Of a stretch of DNA of 64,000 nucleotides, positions 34,303-44,089 are shown piece after piece. Under the pieces are notes generated by a model. It had not been told where the DNA came from, searched no databases, and worked only from the letters and a program-made list of their open reading frames with translations. The translations under genes and the position numbers were made by a program. Origin of the DNA: Streptomyces sp. CC228A (GTDB lineage: Bacteria; Actinomycetota; Actinomycetes; Streptomycetales; Streptomycetaceae); NCBI RefSeq assembly GCF_021390935.1, contig NZ_JAJPUI010000001.1, positions 186,001 to 250,000 on the forward strand, in the 5' to 3' direction. Positions within the stretch are counted from its first letter, which is position 1; each line of letters starts with the position of its first letter.

Positions 34303-37239
34303 ATGCCGCTGCTGGAGCCGAAGCCGGACGCCCTCCGCCCCGGCGACCCCGGGCGGCGCCCGCTGCCCGACCGGCTGGCCGACCTGACCGCGCACGGCAC
34401 ACCCACGCCGCTGCGCGAGGAGCTCCAGGCGGTGCTGGGGCCGGAGAAGGTGCTGTGGCAGGTGTCGGACCTGGTGCGGTACGCGTCGGACGCCAGCCCG
34501 TACCGGTTCGTGCCGCAGGTGGTGCTCGTCCCCGAGGACGTCGACGAGGTGTCGGCCATCCTGTCGTTCGCGCACGGCAAGGGCCGCGAGGTCGTCTTCC
34601 GGGCCGCGGGGACCAGCCTCAACGGTCAGGCGCAGGGCGAGGACATGCTCGTCGACGTGCGCCGCCACTGGGAGGGCGTCGAGGTGCTCGACGGCGGCGC
34701 CCGCGTCCGCGTCCGCCCCGGCACCACGGTCGCCCGGGTCAACGCCGCCCTGGCCCGGCACGGCCGCGTCCTCGGCCCCGACCCGGCGAGCGCGGCGGCC
34801 TGCACGGTCGGCGGGGTCGTCGCCAACAACGCGTCCGGCATGACGGCGGGGACGACCCGCAACGCCTACCGCACGATGGCGTCCGTGACCGTCGTCCTGC
34901 CGTCCGGCACCGTCGTGGACACCGGCGACCCCGCCGCCGACGACGAACTGGCCCGTGCCGAGCCCAAGCTGTGCGAGGCGCTGCTCACCCTGAAGGCGGA
35001 GATCGAGGCCGATCCCGAGCTCACCGCCCGCGTCCGCGCCAAGCACCGCATCAAGAACACCAACGGCTACCGGCTCGACGCCTTCCTCGACGGCCGGACG
35101 CCCGCGGAGATCCTGCGCGGGCTGATCGTCGGCTCCCAGGGCACGCTGGGCTTCGTCGCCGAGGCGGTGTTCGACACGCTGCCGCTGGACCGGGCCGTGT
35201 CGACGGGGCTGCTGTTCTTCCCGTCCCTCGCGGCCGCCGCGGCCGCCGTGCCCCTCCTGGCCGGAACGGGCGCCCGCGCCGTGGAACTCATGGACGGCAA
35301 CACCCTGCGCGCGTCCGTCCGCGTGGCCGGCGTGCCCGCCGACTGGGCGGAGCTGCCCCGGGAGTGCGCCGCGCTGCTCGTCGAGCTGCGGGCACCGGAC
35401 GGGGCGGCCCTGGAGGCGCAGGAGTGGGCGGCCGCGGAAGTGCTGGACACCCTGCACCTCGTCGCGCCCGTCCCGTCGATCAGCAACGCCTTCACCCGCG
35501 ACCCGGCCGCCATCGGCCGCCTGTGGACCGCCCGCAAGGCGTTCGTCACCGCTGTCGGAGGCTCCCGGCCGACCGGCACGACCCTCGTCACGGAGGACTT
35601 CGCCGTACCACCGGACCGCCTCGCAGAAGCCTGCGAGGCCCTGCTCGGCCTCCAGGCCGCGCACGGCTTCGACGCGGCGGTCGCCGGCCACGCCGCCCAC
35701 GGCAACCTGCACTTCCTCCTCGCCTTCGACCCGGCGGACCCGGCGGACGTGGAGCGGTACGCGGCGTTCATGGAGGCGTTCTGCCGGATGACGGTGGAGC
35801 GGTTCGACGGCTCCCTCAAGGCCGAGCACGCCACCGGCCGGAACATCGCCCCGTTCCTGGAGCTGGAGTGGGGCGCGAAGGCGGCCGACCTGATGTGGCG
35901 GACCAAGCAGGCCCTCGACCCCGACGGGGTGCTGGCGCCCCGGATCGTGCTGGACCGCGACCCGCGCGGCCATCTGCGCGGCCTGAAGTCCGTGCCCGCC
36001 GTGGACCCGCTGACCGACCCGTGCATCGAGTGCGGCCTGTGCGAACCGGTCTGCCCCAGCCGCGACCTGACGACCACCCCGCGCCAGCGCATCGCGCTGC
36101 GCCGCGAGATGGCCCGGCAGCCCGCGGGCTCCCGCGTCGAGACCGCACTCGCCGGGACGTACGGCTACGAAGCCGTCGACACCTGCGCCACGGACGGCTC
36201 CTGCCAGGCCGCCTGCCCGGTCGGCATCGACACCGGGGCCCTGATGAAGCGGCTGCGGCACGCCCGCCACACACCGCGGGAGGAGCGGGCCGCGGCGCTC
36301 GCGGCACGCCGCTTCGGGGCCGCGGAGGCGGCGGCCCGCGCAGCCGTGGCAGCCGCGCACCGCACCGGACGGGTCGCGGGCGACGGGCTGCCGCGGGCCG
36401 TGACCGGCGCCCTGCGCCGGGTCGTACGGGCCGATCTCGTACCGGAGTGGCTGCCGGAACTGCCCGGCGCGGCCGCAGCCCTGCCGCCCACCCGCCGCGA
36501 CCGGGCGGCCGCGGTGTACTACCCCGCCTGCGTCAACCGGATCTTCGGCGGGCCCGCCGGGCAGCGGGGCCCGTCCCTGCCGGAGGCCGTCACGGCCCTG
36601 TCCGAGCGGGCCGGGCTCCCCGTGTGGATCCCCGACGACGTCCGCGGCACCTGCTGCGCCGTCCTCTGGTCCTCCAAGGGGTACGAGGAGGCCGCCGCGC
36701 TGGCGGCCGACCGGATCGTGGAGGCCGCCTGGGGCTGGACCGAGGGCGGGCGGCTCCCGCTGGTCGTCGACGCGTCGTCGTGCGCCCTCGGCTTGGGGCG
36801 GGACGCGGCGCCGTACCTCAGCGACCGCAACCGGCAGCTGCACGGGGAGCTGACCGTGCTGGACGCGACGGTGTGGGCGGCGGACCGGCTGCTGCCGCTG
36901 CTGACCGTGCGGCGCCGGGTGCGGTCCGCCGTGGTGCACCCCACCTGCGCGGCCCGGCGGCTCGGGGCGGAGGACCGGCTGACCGCGCTGGCGCGGGCCT
37001 GCGCCGACGAGGTGGTCGTGCCGGACAGCGCCGGCTGCTGCGCCTTCGCGGGCGACCGCGGGCTGCTGCACCGGGAGTTGACGGAGGCCGCGACGGCCCG
37101 GGAGGCCGCGGAGGTCGCGGCCGGGGCCTTCGACGCGCACCTGTCGGCGAACCGCATGTGCGAGATCGGCATGGAGCACACGACGGGCCGCCCCTACCAC
37201 TCGGTGCTGCTGGAACTGGAGCGGGCGACCCGCCCCTGA
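34303..37239 (+). CDS. FAD- and 4Fe-4S-binding oxidoreductase (GlcD + CCG, D-lactate/2-hydroxyacid dehydrogenase-like)
   Basis: 978 aa. An N-terminal FAD-binding type 4 domain (VVFRAAGTSLNGQAQGEDMLVD, VGGVVANNASGMTAGT) and FAD-oxidase C domain occupy about 1-540. Ferredoxin-like clusters follow: CIECGLCEPVCP near 574 and CATDGSCQAACP near 627. Then two CCG domains typical of electron-transfer subunits, with GTCC near 782, HPTCAARR and SAGCC. The fusion corresponds to quinone-linked D-lactate or D-2-hydroxyglutarate dehydrogenases. Membrane association is likely. The ATG at 34303 follows GAGGGGAG. Substrate specificity cannot be told. Confidence 0.88.
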   Translation: MPLLEPKPDALRPGDPGRRPLPDRLADLTAHGTPTPLREELQAVLGPEKVLWQVSDLVRYASDASPYRFVPQVVLVPEDVDEVSAILSFAHGKGREVVFRAAGTSLNGQAQGEDMLVDVRRHWEGVEVLDGGARVRVRPGTTVARVNAALARHGRVLGPDPASAAACTVGGVVANNASGMTAGTTRNAYRTMASVTVVLPSGTVVDTGDPAADDELARAEPKLCEALLTLKAEIEADPELTARVRAKHRIKNTNGYRLDAFLDGRTPAEILRGLIVGSQGTLGFVAEAVFDTLPLDRAVSTGLLFFPSLAAAAAAVPLLAGTGARAVELMDGNTLRASVRVAGVPADWAELPRECAALLVELRAPDGAALEAQEWAAAEVLDTLHLVAPVPSISNAFTRDPAAIGRLWTARKAFVTAVGGSRPTGTTLVTEDFAVPPDRLAEACEALLGLQAAHGFDAAVAGHAAHGNLHFLLAFDPADPADVERYAAFMEAFCRMTVERFDGSLKAEHATGRNIAPFLELEWGAKAADLMWRTKQALDPDGVLAPRIVLDRDPRGHLRGLKSVPAVDPLTDPCIECGLCEPVCPSRDLTTTPRQRIALRREMARQPAGSRVETALAGTYGYEAVDTCATDGSCQAACPVGIDTGALMKRLRHARHTPREERAAALAARRFGAAEAAARAAVAAAHRTGRVAGDGLPRAVTGALRRVVRADLVPEWLPELPGAAAALPPTRRDRAAAVYYPACVNRIFGGPAGQRGPSLPEAVTALSERAGLPVWIPDDVRGTCCAVLWSSKGYEEAAALAADRIVEAAWGWTEGGRLPLVVDASSCALGLGRDAAPYLSDRNRQLHGELTVLDATVWAADRLLPLLTVRRRVRSAVVHPTCAARRLGAEDRLTALARACADEVVVPDSAGCCAFAGDRGLLHRELTEAATAREAAEVAAGAFDAHLSANRMCEIGMEHTTGRPYHSVLLELERATRP

Positions 37240-37258
37240 CGGCCCGGAGGAGCCGGCG

Positions 37259-37327
37259 CACGGCCGGCACGGACACCTGCGGACGACCCGGGACACGGCC
37301 GGCACGGACACCTGCGGACGACCCGGG
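37259..37327. repeat. 35-base tandem duplication
   Basis: CACGGCCGGCACGGACACCT followed by GCGGACGACCCGGG occurs exactly at 37259-37292 and again at 37294-37327. It lies in the 357-base gap after the oxidoreductase gene (37240-37596), where I see no gene. Confidence 0.85.
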
Positions 37328-37596
37328 CGACCGGCCCGTGACCCGGAGGTGGGACGGACGGGGAGGGGCCAGGGCGCCGCGGCGGACGGGCCGGGGAAGC
37401 CCGGCGCGCGGAGTCGGTCGCCCGCGGCGGACGGCCGGGACGGGGCGGCGCGGGCGCGGGCGCGGGGCCATCCGGGTGCGGCCGCGTGCGGTCCTGGCGC
37501 GTTCTGTGGGGTCGGGAGCGAAAACCGTTTGCCCCGTGCCGGGCGGCGGCGCGAACCTGGCACGTCTTCGCCGCTCCACGACAAGCCTGGGACGTC

Positions 37597-38529
37597 ATGC
37601 AGATCCGCCACCTTCCGTACGCCGACCCCGGCGAACCCGACGTCCGTTCGGGCACGCGGTTCCTCGTCTGGCTGGGCCGCAAGCAGTGGCAGGGGCAGCT
37701 CGCCGCCCTGTGGTGGGCGCTGGTGATGCAGCTCGGCATCGCGACGCTGCCGCTGGGCGTGGGCCTGGCCGTGCAGGCCGTCGTGGACGGCTCCGGAGCC
37801 GGGCTTGCCGCGGCCGGCGGGATCCTCGCCGCCCAGGGGGCGGCCATCGCGGCCGGGGACGCGCTGCTGCACCGCGCCGCGGTGGCCAACTGGATCGGCG
37901 CCGCCGTCCGGGTGCAGCAGTTGCTGGCCCGCAAGACGGCGGAGCTGGGTGCGGTGCTGACCCGGCGGGTGGCGGCGGGTGAGGTCGTCGCCGTCTCCAC
38001 CGCGGACGTCGAGAAGATCGGCTGGTTCGTGGAGGTGCTGTCGCGGTTCGCGGCCGCCGCCCTGACGCTGCTGGCGGTCTGCGTGGGCCTCCTGCTGTAC
38101 CAGCCGGAGCTGGGCCTGGTCGTCGCCCTCTGCGTGCCGGTGCTCGCGCTGGCCCCACTGCCGCTGCTGCCGCGCGCCACGCGGCGCGCCGACGCGCAGC
38201 GCGAGAAGGCGGGCCGCGCCACGGAACTGGCCTCCGACACCGTCGCCGGGCTGCGCGTGCTGCGCGGCATCGGCGGTGAGGAGCTGTTCCTCGGCCGCTA
38301 CCGGCAGGCGTCGCAGGAGGTGCGGGCCGCCGCCGTGCGCAGTGCCCGGTCGTGGGCGCTGATCGCGGCCGTCCAGGTGGTGCTGCCGGGGCTCCTGCTG
38401 ATCGGGGTCGTGGCGTACGGCGCGCCCCGGACGGCCGCTGAGCACCGTGCCCGGGTCGGTCGGGGCCGGTGCCGGGCCGGGTCGGGTCGGGTCGGGTCGG
38501 GTCGCGGCGGCGCTATGGGAGGACGTTGA
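37597..38529 (+). pseudogene. Truncated ABC exporter, membrane domain only
   Basis: About 280 residues match an ABC-exporter membrane domain: LAALWWALVMQLGIATLPLG, AVSTADVEKIGWFVEVL, LPLLPRATRRADAQREKAGRATELASDTVAGLRVLRGIGGEE, then VLPGLLLIGVVAYGA. After about 38430 the sequence becomes Arg/Gly-rich and lacks the last helix and the whole ATPase domain. The break adjoins a GTCGG pentamer repeat (38481-38500) and runs into the opposite-strand hydrolase gene. A deletion between the ABC gene and its neighbour is the simple explanation. The start is ATG at 37597 and no strong ribosome site is visible. Confidence 0.7.
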
Positions 38530-39307
38530 GGGCGACGGCGCCGCCGAGACCGCCGAGGACCATGAAGAGCGGCATGAGGACCCGGACCTCCACCCAGGCG
38601 CCGGCCTTGAAGCGGAGCGCCTTGGGCGGCCCGATCGGGTGCCACCGCCGGCCGGCGATCGGGATCGGCCACAGGACCGGGCAGCCCGAGACGGTCAGCG
38701 CGTCGCCGATGTCGTGGACGAGGGCGCCCAGCACGATCGGCAGGCCGAGCCACAGGTACTCCTGCCCGGGCGCGTCGAACAGCCAGGCGGAGCCGTTGCC
38801 GGGCTGGTCCAGGAAACCCGCCAGGATCCACGCGCTGGTCGCGCCGAGGAGCCACACGAGGATGTCGCTGGAGACCCGGGCGGCTTTCCACAGCAGGCCC
38901 TCCACCGCGAGCACGAGGTGGACGAAGAGGATCGCGAGCACCGCCCACCGGCCGCCGGTGACGGCGAGCGCCGAGGCCCCGGCGCCGATGGCGACGGCCC
39001 AGACCCAGGTGTGGGTCAGCGTCCGGTGGCCGCCGCTCCTGCGCGGGTCCTTGGCCGTGCGGGTGGCCTTGTAGACGGCGTACGAGAGCTTGTCGACCAC
39101 TTCGCACAGCCAGCGGGACACGGGGCCGAAGGCGCGGGAGATCGTCGCCGCCTTGTGGTCGAGGTCCGGGGCGAGGGCGGCACCTGCGCAGATGAGGGCC
39201 CCGACGACGAGCACAGGCCACGGCATGGGGTGGCCGGCGGCCGCGGCCGCGGCGCCCACCCCCAGCCAGGCTGCCGCGCCGGAGAGAGAGTGCGCCGGTC
39301 CCATCAT
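38513..39307 (-). CDS. YdjM/DUF457-like membrane-bound metal-dependent hydrolase
   Basis: 264 aa. Conserved histidines and acidic residues sit at helix ends: GPAHSLSGAAAW, ALAPDLDHKAATISR, GGHRTLTHTW and GALVHDIGDALT. Several membrane helices separate them. The family is predicted to be hydrolases because of this motif set; the E. coli relative YdjM is LexA-regulated. The substrate is unknown. ATG 39307 or 39304; an upstream TTG at 39325 is possible. Its 3' end overlaps the decayed ABC reading frame by 17 bases. Confidence 0.85.
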   Translation of the reverse strand: MMGPAHSLSGAAAWLGVGAAAAAAGHPMPWPVLVVGALICAGAALAPDLDHKAATISRAFGPVSRWLCEVVDKLSYAVYKATRTAKDPRRSGGHRTLTHTWVWAVAIGAGASALAVTGGRWAVLAILFVHLVLAVEGLLWKAARVSSDILVWLLGATSAWILAGFLDQPGNGSAWLFDAPGQEYLWLGLPIVLGALVHDIGDALTVSGCPVLWPIPIAGRRWHPIGPPKALRFKAGAWVEVRVLMPLFMVLGGLGGAVALNVLP

Positions 39308-39429
39308 GGTGTGTGCCCGCCCCAAGTGTTCGTGCCGTGTCGCCGAGTTGACGGGACAGGTTACCTCCCGTGATCTTCACGGCGGCGGCCGGTTCCCGGT
39401 TCGCGGGGCAAGGCAGGCAAGATGGAGGC

Positions 39430-41943
39430 GTGACCCTTATCGATCAGCTTCCGCAGACCGCCGATCCCGATGCCCTCTTCGAGGCCTTCTCGTCGTGGGC
39501 GGAGGGCCGCGGCATCAGCCTCTACCCGGCCCAGGAGGAGGCGCTGATCGAGGTCGTCTCCGGTGCCAACGTGATCCTGTCCACGCCCACCGGCTCCGGC
39601 AAGAGCCTGGTGGCGGCGGGCGCCCACTTCACCGCGCTGGCCAACGACCAGGTCACGTTCTACACGGCGCCGATCAAGGCGCTGGTGTCGGAGAAGTTCT
39701 TCGACCTGTGCAAGCTGTTCGGCACCGAGAACGTCGGCATGCTGACCGGTGACGCCTCCGTCAACGCCGACGCGCCCGTCATCTGCTGCACCGCGGAGGT
39801 GCTGGCGTCGATCGCGCTGCGCGACGGCAGGAACGCCGACATCGGCCAGGTCGTGATGGACGAGTTCCACTTCTACGCCGAGCCGGACCGCGGCTGGGCC
39901 TGGCAGATCCCCCTCCTCGAACTGCCGCAGGCGCAGTTCGTGCTGATGTCGGCGACGCTCGGCGACGTGTCGATGTTCGAGAAGGACCTGACGCGCCGCA
40001 CCGGCCGCCCCACGGCGACGGTCCGCTCGGCCACCCGCCCGGTGCCGCTGTCGTACGAGTACCGCACCTCGCCCATCACGGACACGCTGACCGAGCTGCT
40101 CCAGACGAAGCAGGCGCCCGTCTACATCGTGCACTTCACGCAGGCGGCGGCCGTGGAGCGGGCGCAGTCCCTGATGAGCATCAACATGTGCACGCGGGAG
40201 GAGAAGGACCGGATCGCCGAACTCATCGGCAACTTCCGGTTCACCACCAAGTTCGGCAAGAACCTGTCCCGCTACGTCCGGCACGGCATCGGCGTGCACC
40301 ACGCCGGCATGCTGCCCAAGTACCGGCGGCTGGTGGAGAAGCTGGCGCAGGCCGGGCTGCTCAAGGTGATCTGCGGCACGGACACCCTCGGCGTCGGCGT
40401 GAACGTGCCGATCCGCACGGTGCTGTTCACCGCGCTCACCAAGTACGACGGCAACCGGGTCCGCACGCTGCGGGCCCGGGAGTTCCACCAGATCGCGGGC
40501 CGCGCGGGCCGGGCGGGCTTCGACACCTCCGGTTTCGTGGTGGCGCAGGCCCCCGAGCACGTCATCGAGAACGAGAAGGCCCTCGCGAAGGCGGGCGACG
40601 ACCCGAAGAAGCGGCGCAAGGTCGTCAGGAAGAAGGCGCCCGAGGGCTTCGTCAACTGGTCGCAGAACACCTTCGAGAAGCTGATCGCGTCGGATCCGGA
40701 GCCGCTGACCTCCCGGTTCCGGGTCACGCACACCATGCTGCTGTCGGTGATCGCCCGGCCCGGCAACGCCTTCGAGGCGATGCGCCGCCTCCTGGAGGAC
40801 AACCACGAGCCGCGGAAGAACCAGCTCCGCCACATCCGCCGGGCCATCGCCATCTACCGCTCGCTGCTGGACGGCGGCGTGGTGGAGCGGCTCGACGAGC
40901 CGGACGCGGAGGGCCGCACGATCCGGCTCACCGTGGACCTCCAGCAGGACTTCGCGCTGAACCAGCCGCTGTCGACGTTCGCGCTGGCCGCGTTCGAGCT
41001 GCTGGACCCGGAGTCCCCGTCGTACGCGCTGGACATGGTGTCGGTGGTGGAGTCGACGCTGGACGACCCGCGGCAGATCCTGGCCGCCCAGCAGAACAAG
41101 GCGCGGGCCGCGGCGGTGGCCGCGATGAAGGCGGACGGCGTCGAGTACGAGGAGCGCATGGAGCGGCTCCAGGACGTGTCGTACCCGAAGCCGCTCGACG
41201 AGCTGCTGTGGCACGCGTACGGCACCTACCGGAAGTCCCACCCGTGGGTCGGCGACCACCCGGTGTCGCCGAAGTCGGTGATCCGGGACATGTACGAACG
41301 GGCCATGTCCTTCTCGGAGTTCGTGTCGTTCTACGAGCTGGCGCGCACGGAGGGCATCGTGCTGCGCTACCTGGCGAGCGCGTACAAGGCGCTCGACCAC
41401 ACCATCCCGGACGACCTGAAGACGGAGGACCTGGAGGACCTGATCGCCTGGCTGGGCGAGATGGTGCGCCAGGTCGACTCCAGCCTGCTGGACGAGTGGG
41501 AGCAGCTCGCCAACCCGGAGGTGGAGAGCGCCGAGGAGGCGCAGGAGAAGGCCGACCAGGTCAAGCCGGTCACGGCCAACGCCCGGGCCTTCCGGGTGCT
41601 GGTCCGCAACGCGATGTTCCGGCGGGTGGAGCTGGCTGCGCAGGACGACGTGGACGAGCTGGGCGAGCTGGACGCGGAGTCCGGCTGGGACGCCGACCGC
41701 TGGGCCGAGGCGATGGACGGGTACTGGGACGAGTACGAGGACCTGGGCACGGGTCCGGACGCGCGCGGCCCGAAGCTGCTGTCCATCGAGGAGGACGAGG
41801 AGCACGGGCTGTGGCGGGTGCGCCAGACGTTCGCCGACCCGAACGGCGACCACGACTGGGGCATCAGCGCGGAGGTCGACCTGGCGGCCTCGGACGAGGA
41901 GGGCCGCGCGGTGGTCCGTGTGACGGACGTGGGCCCGCTCTGA
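39430..41943 (+). CDS. Ski2-like DEAD/DEAH helicase with DUF3516 C-terminus
   Basis: 837 aa. Helicase motifs in order: I STPTGSGKS, Ia APIKALVSEKF, II VVMDEFHFY (DEFH rather than DEVH), III MSATLG, IV YIVHFTQAAAVERAQ, V GTDTLGVGVN, VI QIAGRAGRAG. The C-terminal 350 residues fit DUF3516. A probable RNA helicase of the Ski2/MTR4 superfamily, conserved in actinobacteria, perhaps in RNA turnover. GTG 39430 is chosen because relatives begin MTLIDQLPQTADPDALF; GGAGG lies only one base before it, so the transcript may be leaderless or start at GTG 39370. Confidence 0.92.
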   Translation: MTLIDQLPQTADPDALFEAFSSWAEGRGISLYPAQEEALIEVVSGANVILSTPTGSGKSLVAAGAHFTALANDQVTFYTAPIKALVSEKFFDLCKLFGTENVGMLTGDASVNADAPVICCTAEVLASIALRDGRNADIGQVVMDEFHFYAEPDRGWAWQIPLLELPQAQFVLMSATLGDVSMFEKDLTRRTGRPTATVRSATRPVPLSYEYRTSPITDTLTELLQTKQAPVYIVHFTQAAAVERAQSLMSINMCTREEKDRIAELIGNFRFTTKFGKNLSRYVRHGIGVHHAGMLPKYRRLVEKLAQAGLLKVICGTDTLGVGVNVPIRTVLFTALTKYDGNRVRTLRAREFHQIAGRAGRAGFDTSGFVVAQAPEHVIENEKALAKAGDDPKKRRKVVRKKAPEGFVNWSQNTFEKLIASDPEPLTSRFRVTHTMLLSVIARPGNAFEAMRRLLEDNHEPRKNQLRHIRRAIAIYRSLLDGGVVERLDEPDAEGRTIRLTVDLQQDFALNQPLSTFALAAFELLDPESPSYALDMVSVVESTLDDPRQILAAQQNKARAAAVAAMKADGVEYEERMERLQDVSYPKPLDELLWHAYGTYRKSHPWVGDHPVSPKSVIRDMYERAMSFSEFVSFYELARTEGIVLRYLASAYKALDHTIPDDLKTEDLEDLIAWLGEMVRQVDSSLLDEWEQLANPEVESAEEAQEKADQVKPVTANARAFRVLVRNAMFRRVELAAQDDVDELGELDAESGWDADRWAEAMDGYWDEYEDLGTGPDARGPKLLSIEEDEEHGLWRVRQTFADPNGDHDWGISAEVDLAASDEEGRAVVRVTDVGPL

Positions 41944-41974
41944 GGCACCCGGAACGGGCCGCGGTTCCCGCCGG

Positions 41975-42115
41975 CACGGACCACCGCGGCACACGGGCCG
42001 CCGCGGCACACGGACCGCCGCCGGCACCGGCCGCCGCGGCGCCAGGGCGCCCGCGCCACACGGACCGCCTCGGGACACGGGCCGCCTCGGGACACAGACC
42101 GCCTCGGCACGATGT
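41975..42115. repeat. Degenerate 17-base tandem repeat
   Basis: Three clear units at 42058-42074, 42075-42091 and 42092-42108 (ACACGGACCGCCTCGGG, ACACGGGCCGCCTCGGG, ACACAGACCGCCTCGGC), preceded by weaker copies from about 41975. No gene is seen in 41944-42399. Confidence 0.75.
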
Positions 42116-42237
42116 CCGCAGCGACCGCTGACGCAGCCGGACGGCCGGTCCATGCCGCCGGCCGCGTCGGCCGCCCCGAGGGCGCGACACCGCGTCGAGC
42201 CGCGGGCGGCCGGCGCGGCTGCGGCTCCGCGCCGGCC

Positions 42238-42277
42238 GCCCTCAGCCCGAAGGCGCTGCTGCCTTCGGGCTGAGGGC
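42238..42277. terminator. Strong bidirectional hairpin terminator
   Basis: Perfect 17-base arms (GCCCTCAGCCCGAAGGC and GCCTTCGGGCTGAGGGC) with a six-base loop GCTGCT. It lies between the convergent helicase and Sua5 genes and can serve both. No T-tract is present on either side. Confidence 0.85.
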
Positions 42278-42399
42278 GCGCGGTCCGCGCAGCACCACCG
42301 GAGGGCGAAGCCCCGGGTCAGGCTCATCAGGGCGTCGCCGCCCCCGCCTCCCCGTGACCGGCCTGGCGGCGGCCGCGCCGGTCCGGCGGGCCGAGCGGC

Positions 42400-43407
42400 T
42401 CAGGGCTCCCGCGGTGTCGCATCGCGCGGTCCGGCCGCCCGCCGCAGCCGGTCCGCGATGGCCAGGCCGATCCCGCGCGGCTCCGGCAACGACGCCACGA
42501 CGACATCGCACCGGCGCCGGTCGAAGTGGCGCAGGAACTCGTACAGCCGGCGGGCGTACTCCTCGTCCGCGTGCGGGACCTCGACGACCACCTGCCCGGC
42601 AGGCGACGCGGAACGGGACGCGTACGCGGAAGGCAGCAGGACGCCGGGCCGGTGGCCCTTCTCCCGGAGCCGTTCCGCCTCGTCGACCACCCGGTCCGGT
42701 TCCACCAGGCAGACCCGGGCCCTCGGGGCGTAGTGCGAGGGGTGCTGGCCCGGAACCCGGACGGCGGCCTTGGCACCCACCCGCACCGGCACGCCCATGA
42801 CCTTCGCGAGTTCCTCGCGTGCCACGCCGCCGGGACGCAGGATCACCGGCTCGTCCGTGAGGTCCAGGATGGTGGACTCGACACCGACCTCGCAGGGGCC
42901 GCCGTCCAGCACGTAGTCGACGTCGGCGCCCAGCCCCTCCACCACGTGGTCGGCCGTCGTGGGGCTCACATGGCCGAAGCGGTTGGCCGACGGCGCCGCG
43001 ACACCCCCGCCGAAGGCGGTGAGCACGTCCAGGGCGGCCGGGTGGGCCGGCACCCGCAACGCGACGGTTTCCAGGCCGCCGGTGACCGCGTCGGGTACGC
43101 GCCGGCTCCGCCGGAGGACCAGGGTCAGCGGCCCCGGCCAGAAGCGCTCGGCGATACGGCGGGCAGGCTCCGGCACCTCCGCCGCCCAGTCGTCGAGCTG
43201 GTGCGCGCCGCCGATGTGCACGATGAGCGGATGGGTGGGCGGTCGCCCCTTCACCGCGAAGACGCGCTCCACCGCCCCCACGTTCTCGGCGTCCGCGCCG
43301 AGCCCGTACACGGTCTCCGTGGGGATGGCCACGAGGCCACCGGAACGCAGCGTCCGTACGGCCTGCTCCACTGCCGGGGACCCGCCGGACCAGCGCCCGG
43401 CGCTCAT
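42400..43407 (-). CDS. Sua5/YrdC/YciO L-threonylcarbamoyladenylate synthase
   Basis: 335 aa, full Sua5 length rather than short YrdC. YrdC domain first: GGLVAIPTETVYGLGADA, KGRPPTHPLIVH, SANRFGHVSPTTADHV, and GGPCEVGVESTILDLT. The C-terminal Sua5 domain follows a linker with GQHPSHYAPRARV. It makes threonylcarbamoyl-AMP for tRNA t6A37. Unlike many Streptomyces sua5 genes it is not next to prfA/prmC. The ATG at 43407 follows GGGGAGCG. It ends near the strong terminator. Confidence 0.93.
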   Translation of the reverse strand: MSAGRWSGGSPAVEQAVRTLRSGGLVAIPTETVYGLGADAENVGAVERVFAVKGRPPTHPLIVHIGGAHQLDDWAAEVPEPARRIAERFWPGPLTLVLRRSRRVPDAVTGGLETVALRVPAHPAALDVLTAFGGGVAAPSANRFGHVSPTTADHVVEGLGADVDYVLDGGPCEVGVESTILDLTDEPVILRPGGVAREELAKVMGVPVRVGAKAAVRVPGQHPSHYAPRARVCLVEPDRVVDEAERLREKGHRPGVLLPSAYASRSASPAGQVVVEVPHADEEYARRLYEFLRHFDRRRCDVVVASLPEPRGIGLAIADRLRRAAGPRDATPREP

Positions 43408-43822
43408 CGGGCGCTCCCCGCGACGGCTGCCCCGTACACCGCGGAAGGCACCGCTGGGCGCCGGACCACTCTGCGCACGGGCCGCCCGGCCCCGCCTGCC
43501 GAGAACGGCCGCGGGCCGCACGTCACGCTGCGGGAGGACGCCGCGTCCACCCTGCCGCCTACCGGGGAGGCCGGGGTGGTCGCTCTCCTCGACCCAGTAC
43601 AAGCCACCTGTTGTCACCTTCCGCTCAGGACTGCCGCCCCCATTCTCCTGCATCACCCGCCGCCTTCTCCGACCGGCTGGTCGCCTTGCCGCCCGCTCGA
43701 CCCGGGGCGGCTCGGAAGGGACGCCTTCCGCGGCCGCACCCGGCGCGCGTCGGCGCAGCACCCCAGGGGAGCCCCGGCCCGGCCGAGGACGGGGCTCCGG
43801 ACGGGCCCCGGTGGTGCCGGGG
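43408..43822. other. Non-coding interval
   Basis: No gene is supported between the DUF6011 stop and the Sua5 start. I see no riboswitch-like or repeat structure. Confidence 0.5.
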
Positions 43823-44023
43823 TCACAGGCCCGGCAGCGGCTCCTGGTCGACCTCGTGGCGCCGCGGCCGGAGGTCGGGGCGCGCCGGGTGGAGTTTCGC
43901 GTCGCAGGACGGTCCGAGTCCGGTGCGGCGCGAGGTGCGGCCCGTGAGGGGCCGCCCGCACAGCCGGCACCGCATGGGGCGCAGCGCGGGGTCGGCGTCC
44001 GTCGGCAGGGCGTCGTCGTTCAT
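43823..44023 (-). CDS. Small zinc-ribbon protein, DUF6011-like
   Basis: 66 aa. CRLCGRPLTG, ten residues, then GLGPSCDAKL. The Cys-x2-Cys and following Cys with a nearby His look like a treble-clef or ribbon zinc site. Such small proteins (DUF6011) are common in actinobacteria and phages, without known function. The ATG at 44023 has GAGCC upstream. Confidence 0.7.
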   Translation of the reverse strand: MNDDALPTDADPALRPMRCRLCGRPLTGRTSRRTGLGPSCDAKLHPARPDLRPRRHEVDQEPLPGL

Positions 44024-44089
44024 GGCTCCTGTCTACCCGGTCGGGCCGGGCCGACCGCCTCCGCCCCGGCGCCGCGCGGGGGCGGTGGC

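Noticed and set aside
33675..34622. N-terminal extension of the ABC exporter frame
   Set aside because: The part beyond 33674 is antisense to MarR and has no ribosome site; GAGGAG marks the ATG at 33674.
34108..38445. 1445-codon open frame on the minus strand
   Set aside because: Antisense to the FAD/Fe-S oxidoreductase and ABC fragment, with low-complexity translation and no domain.
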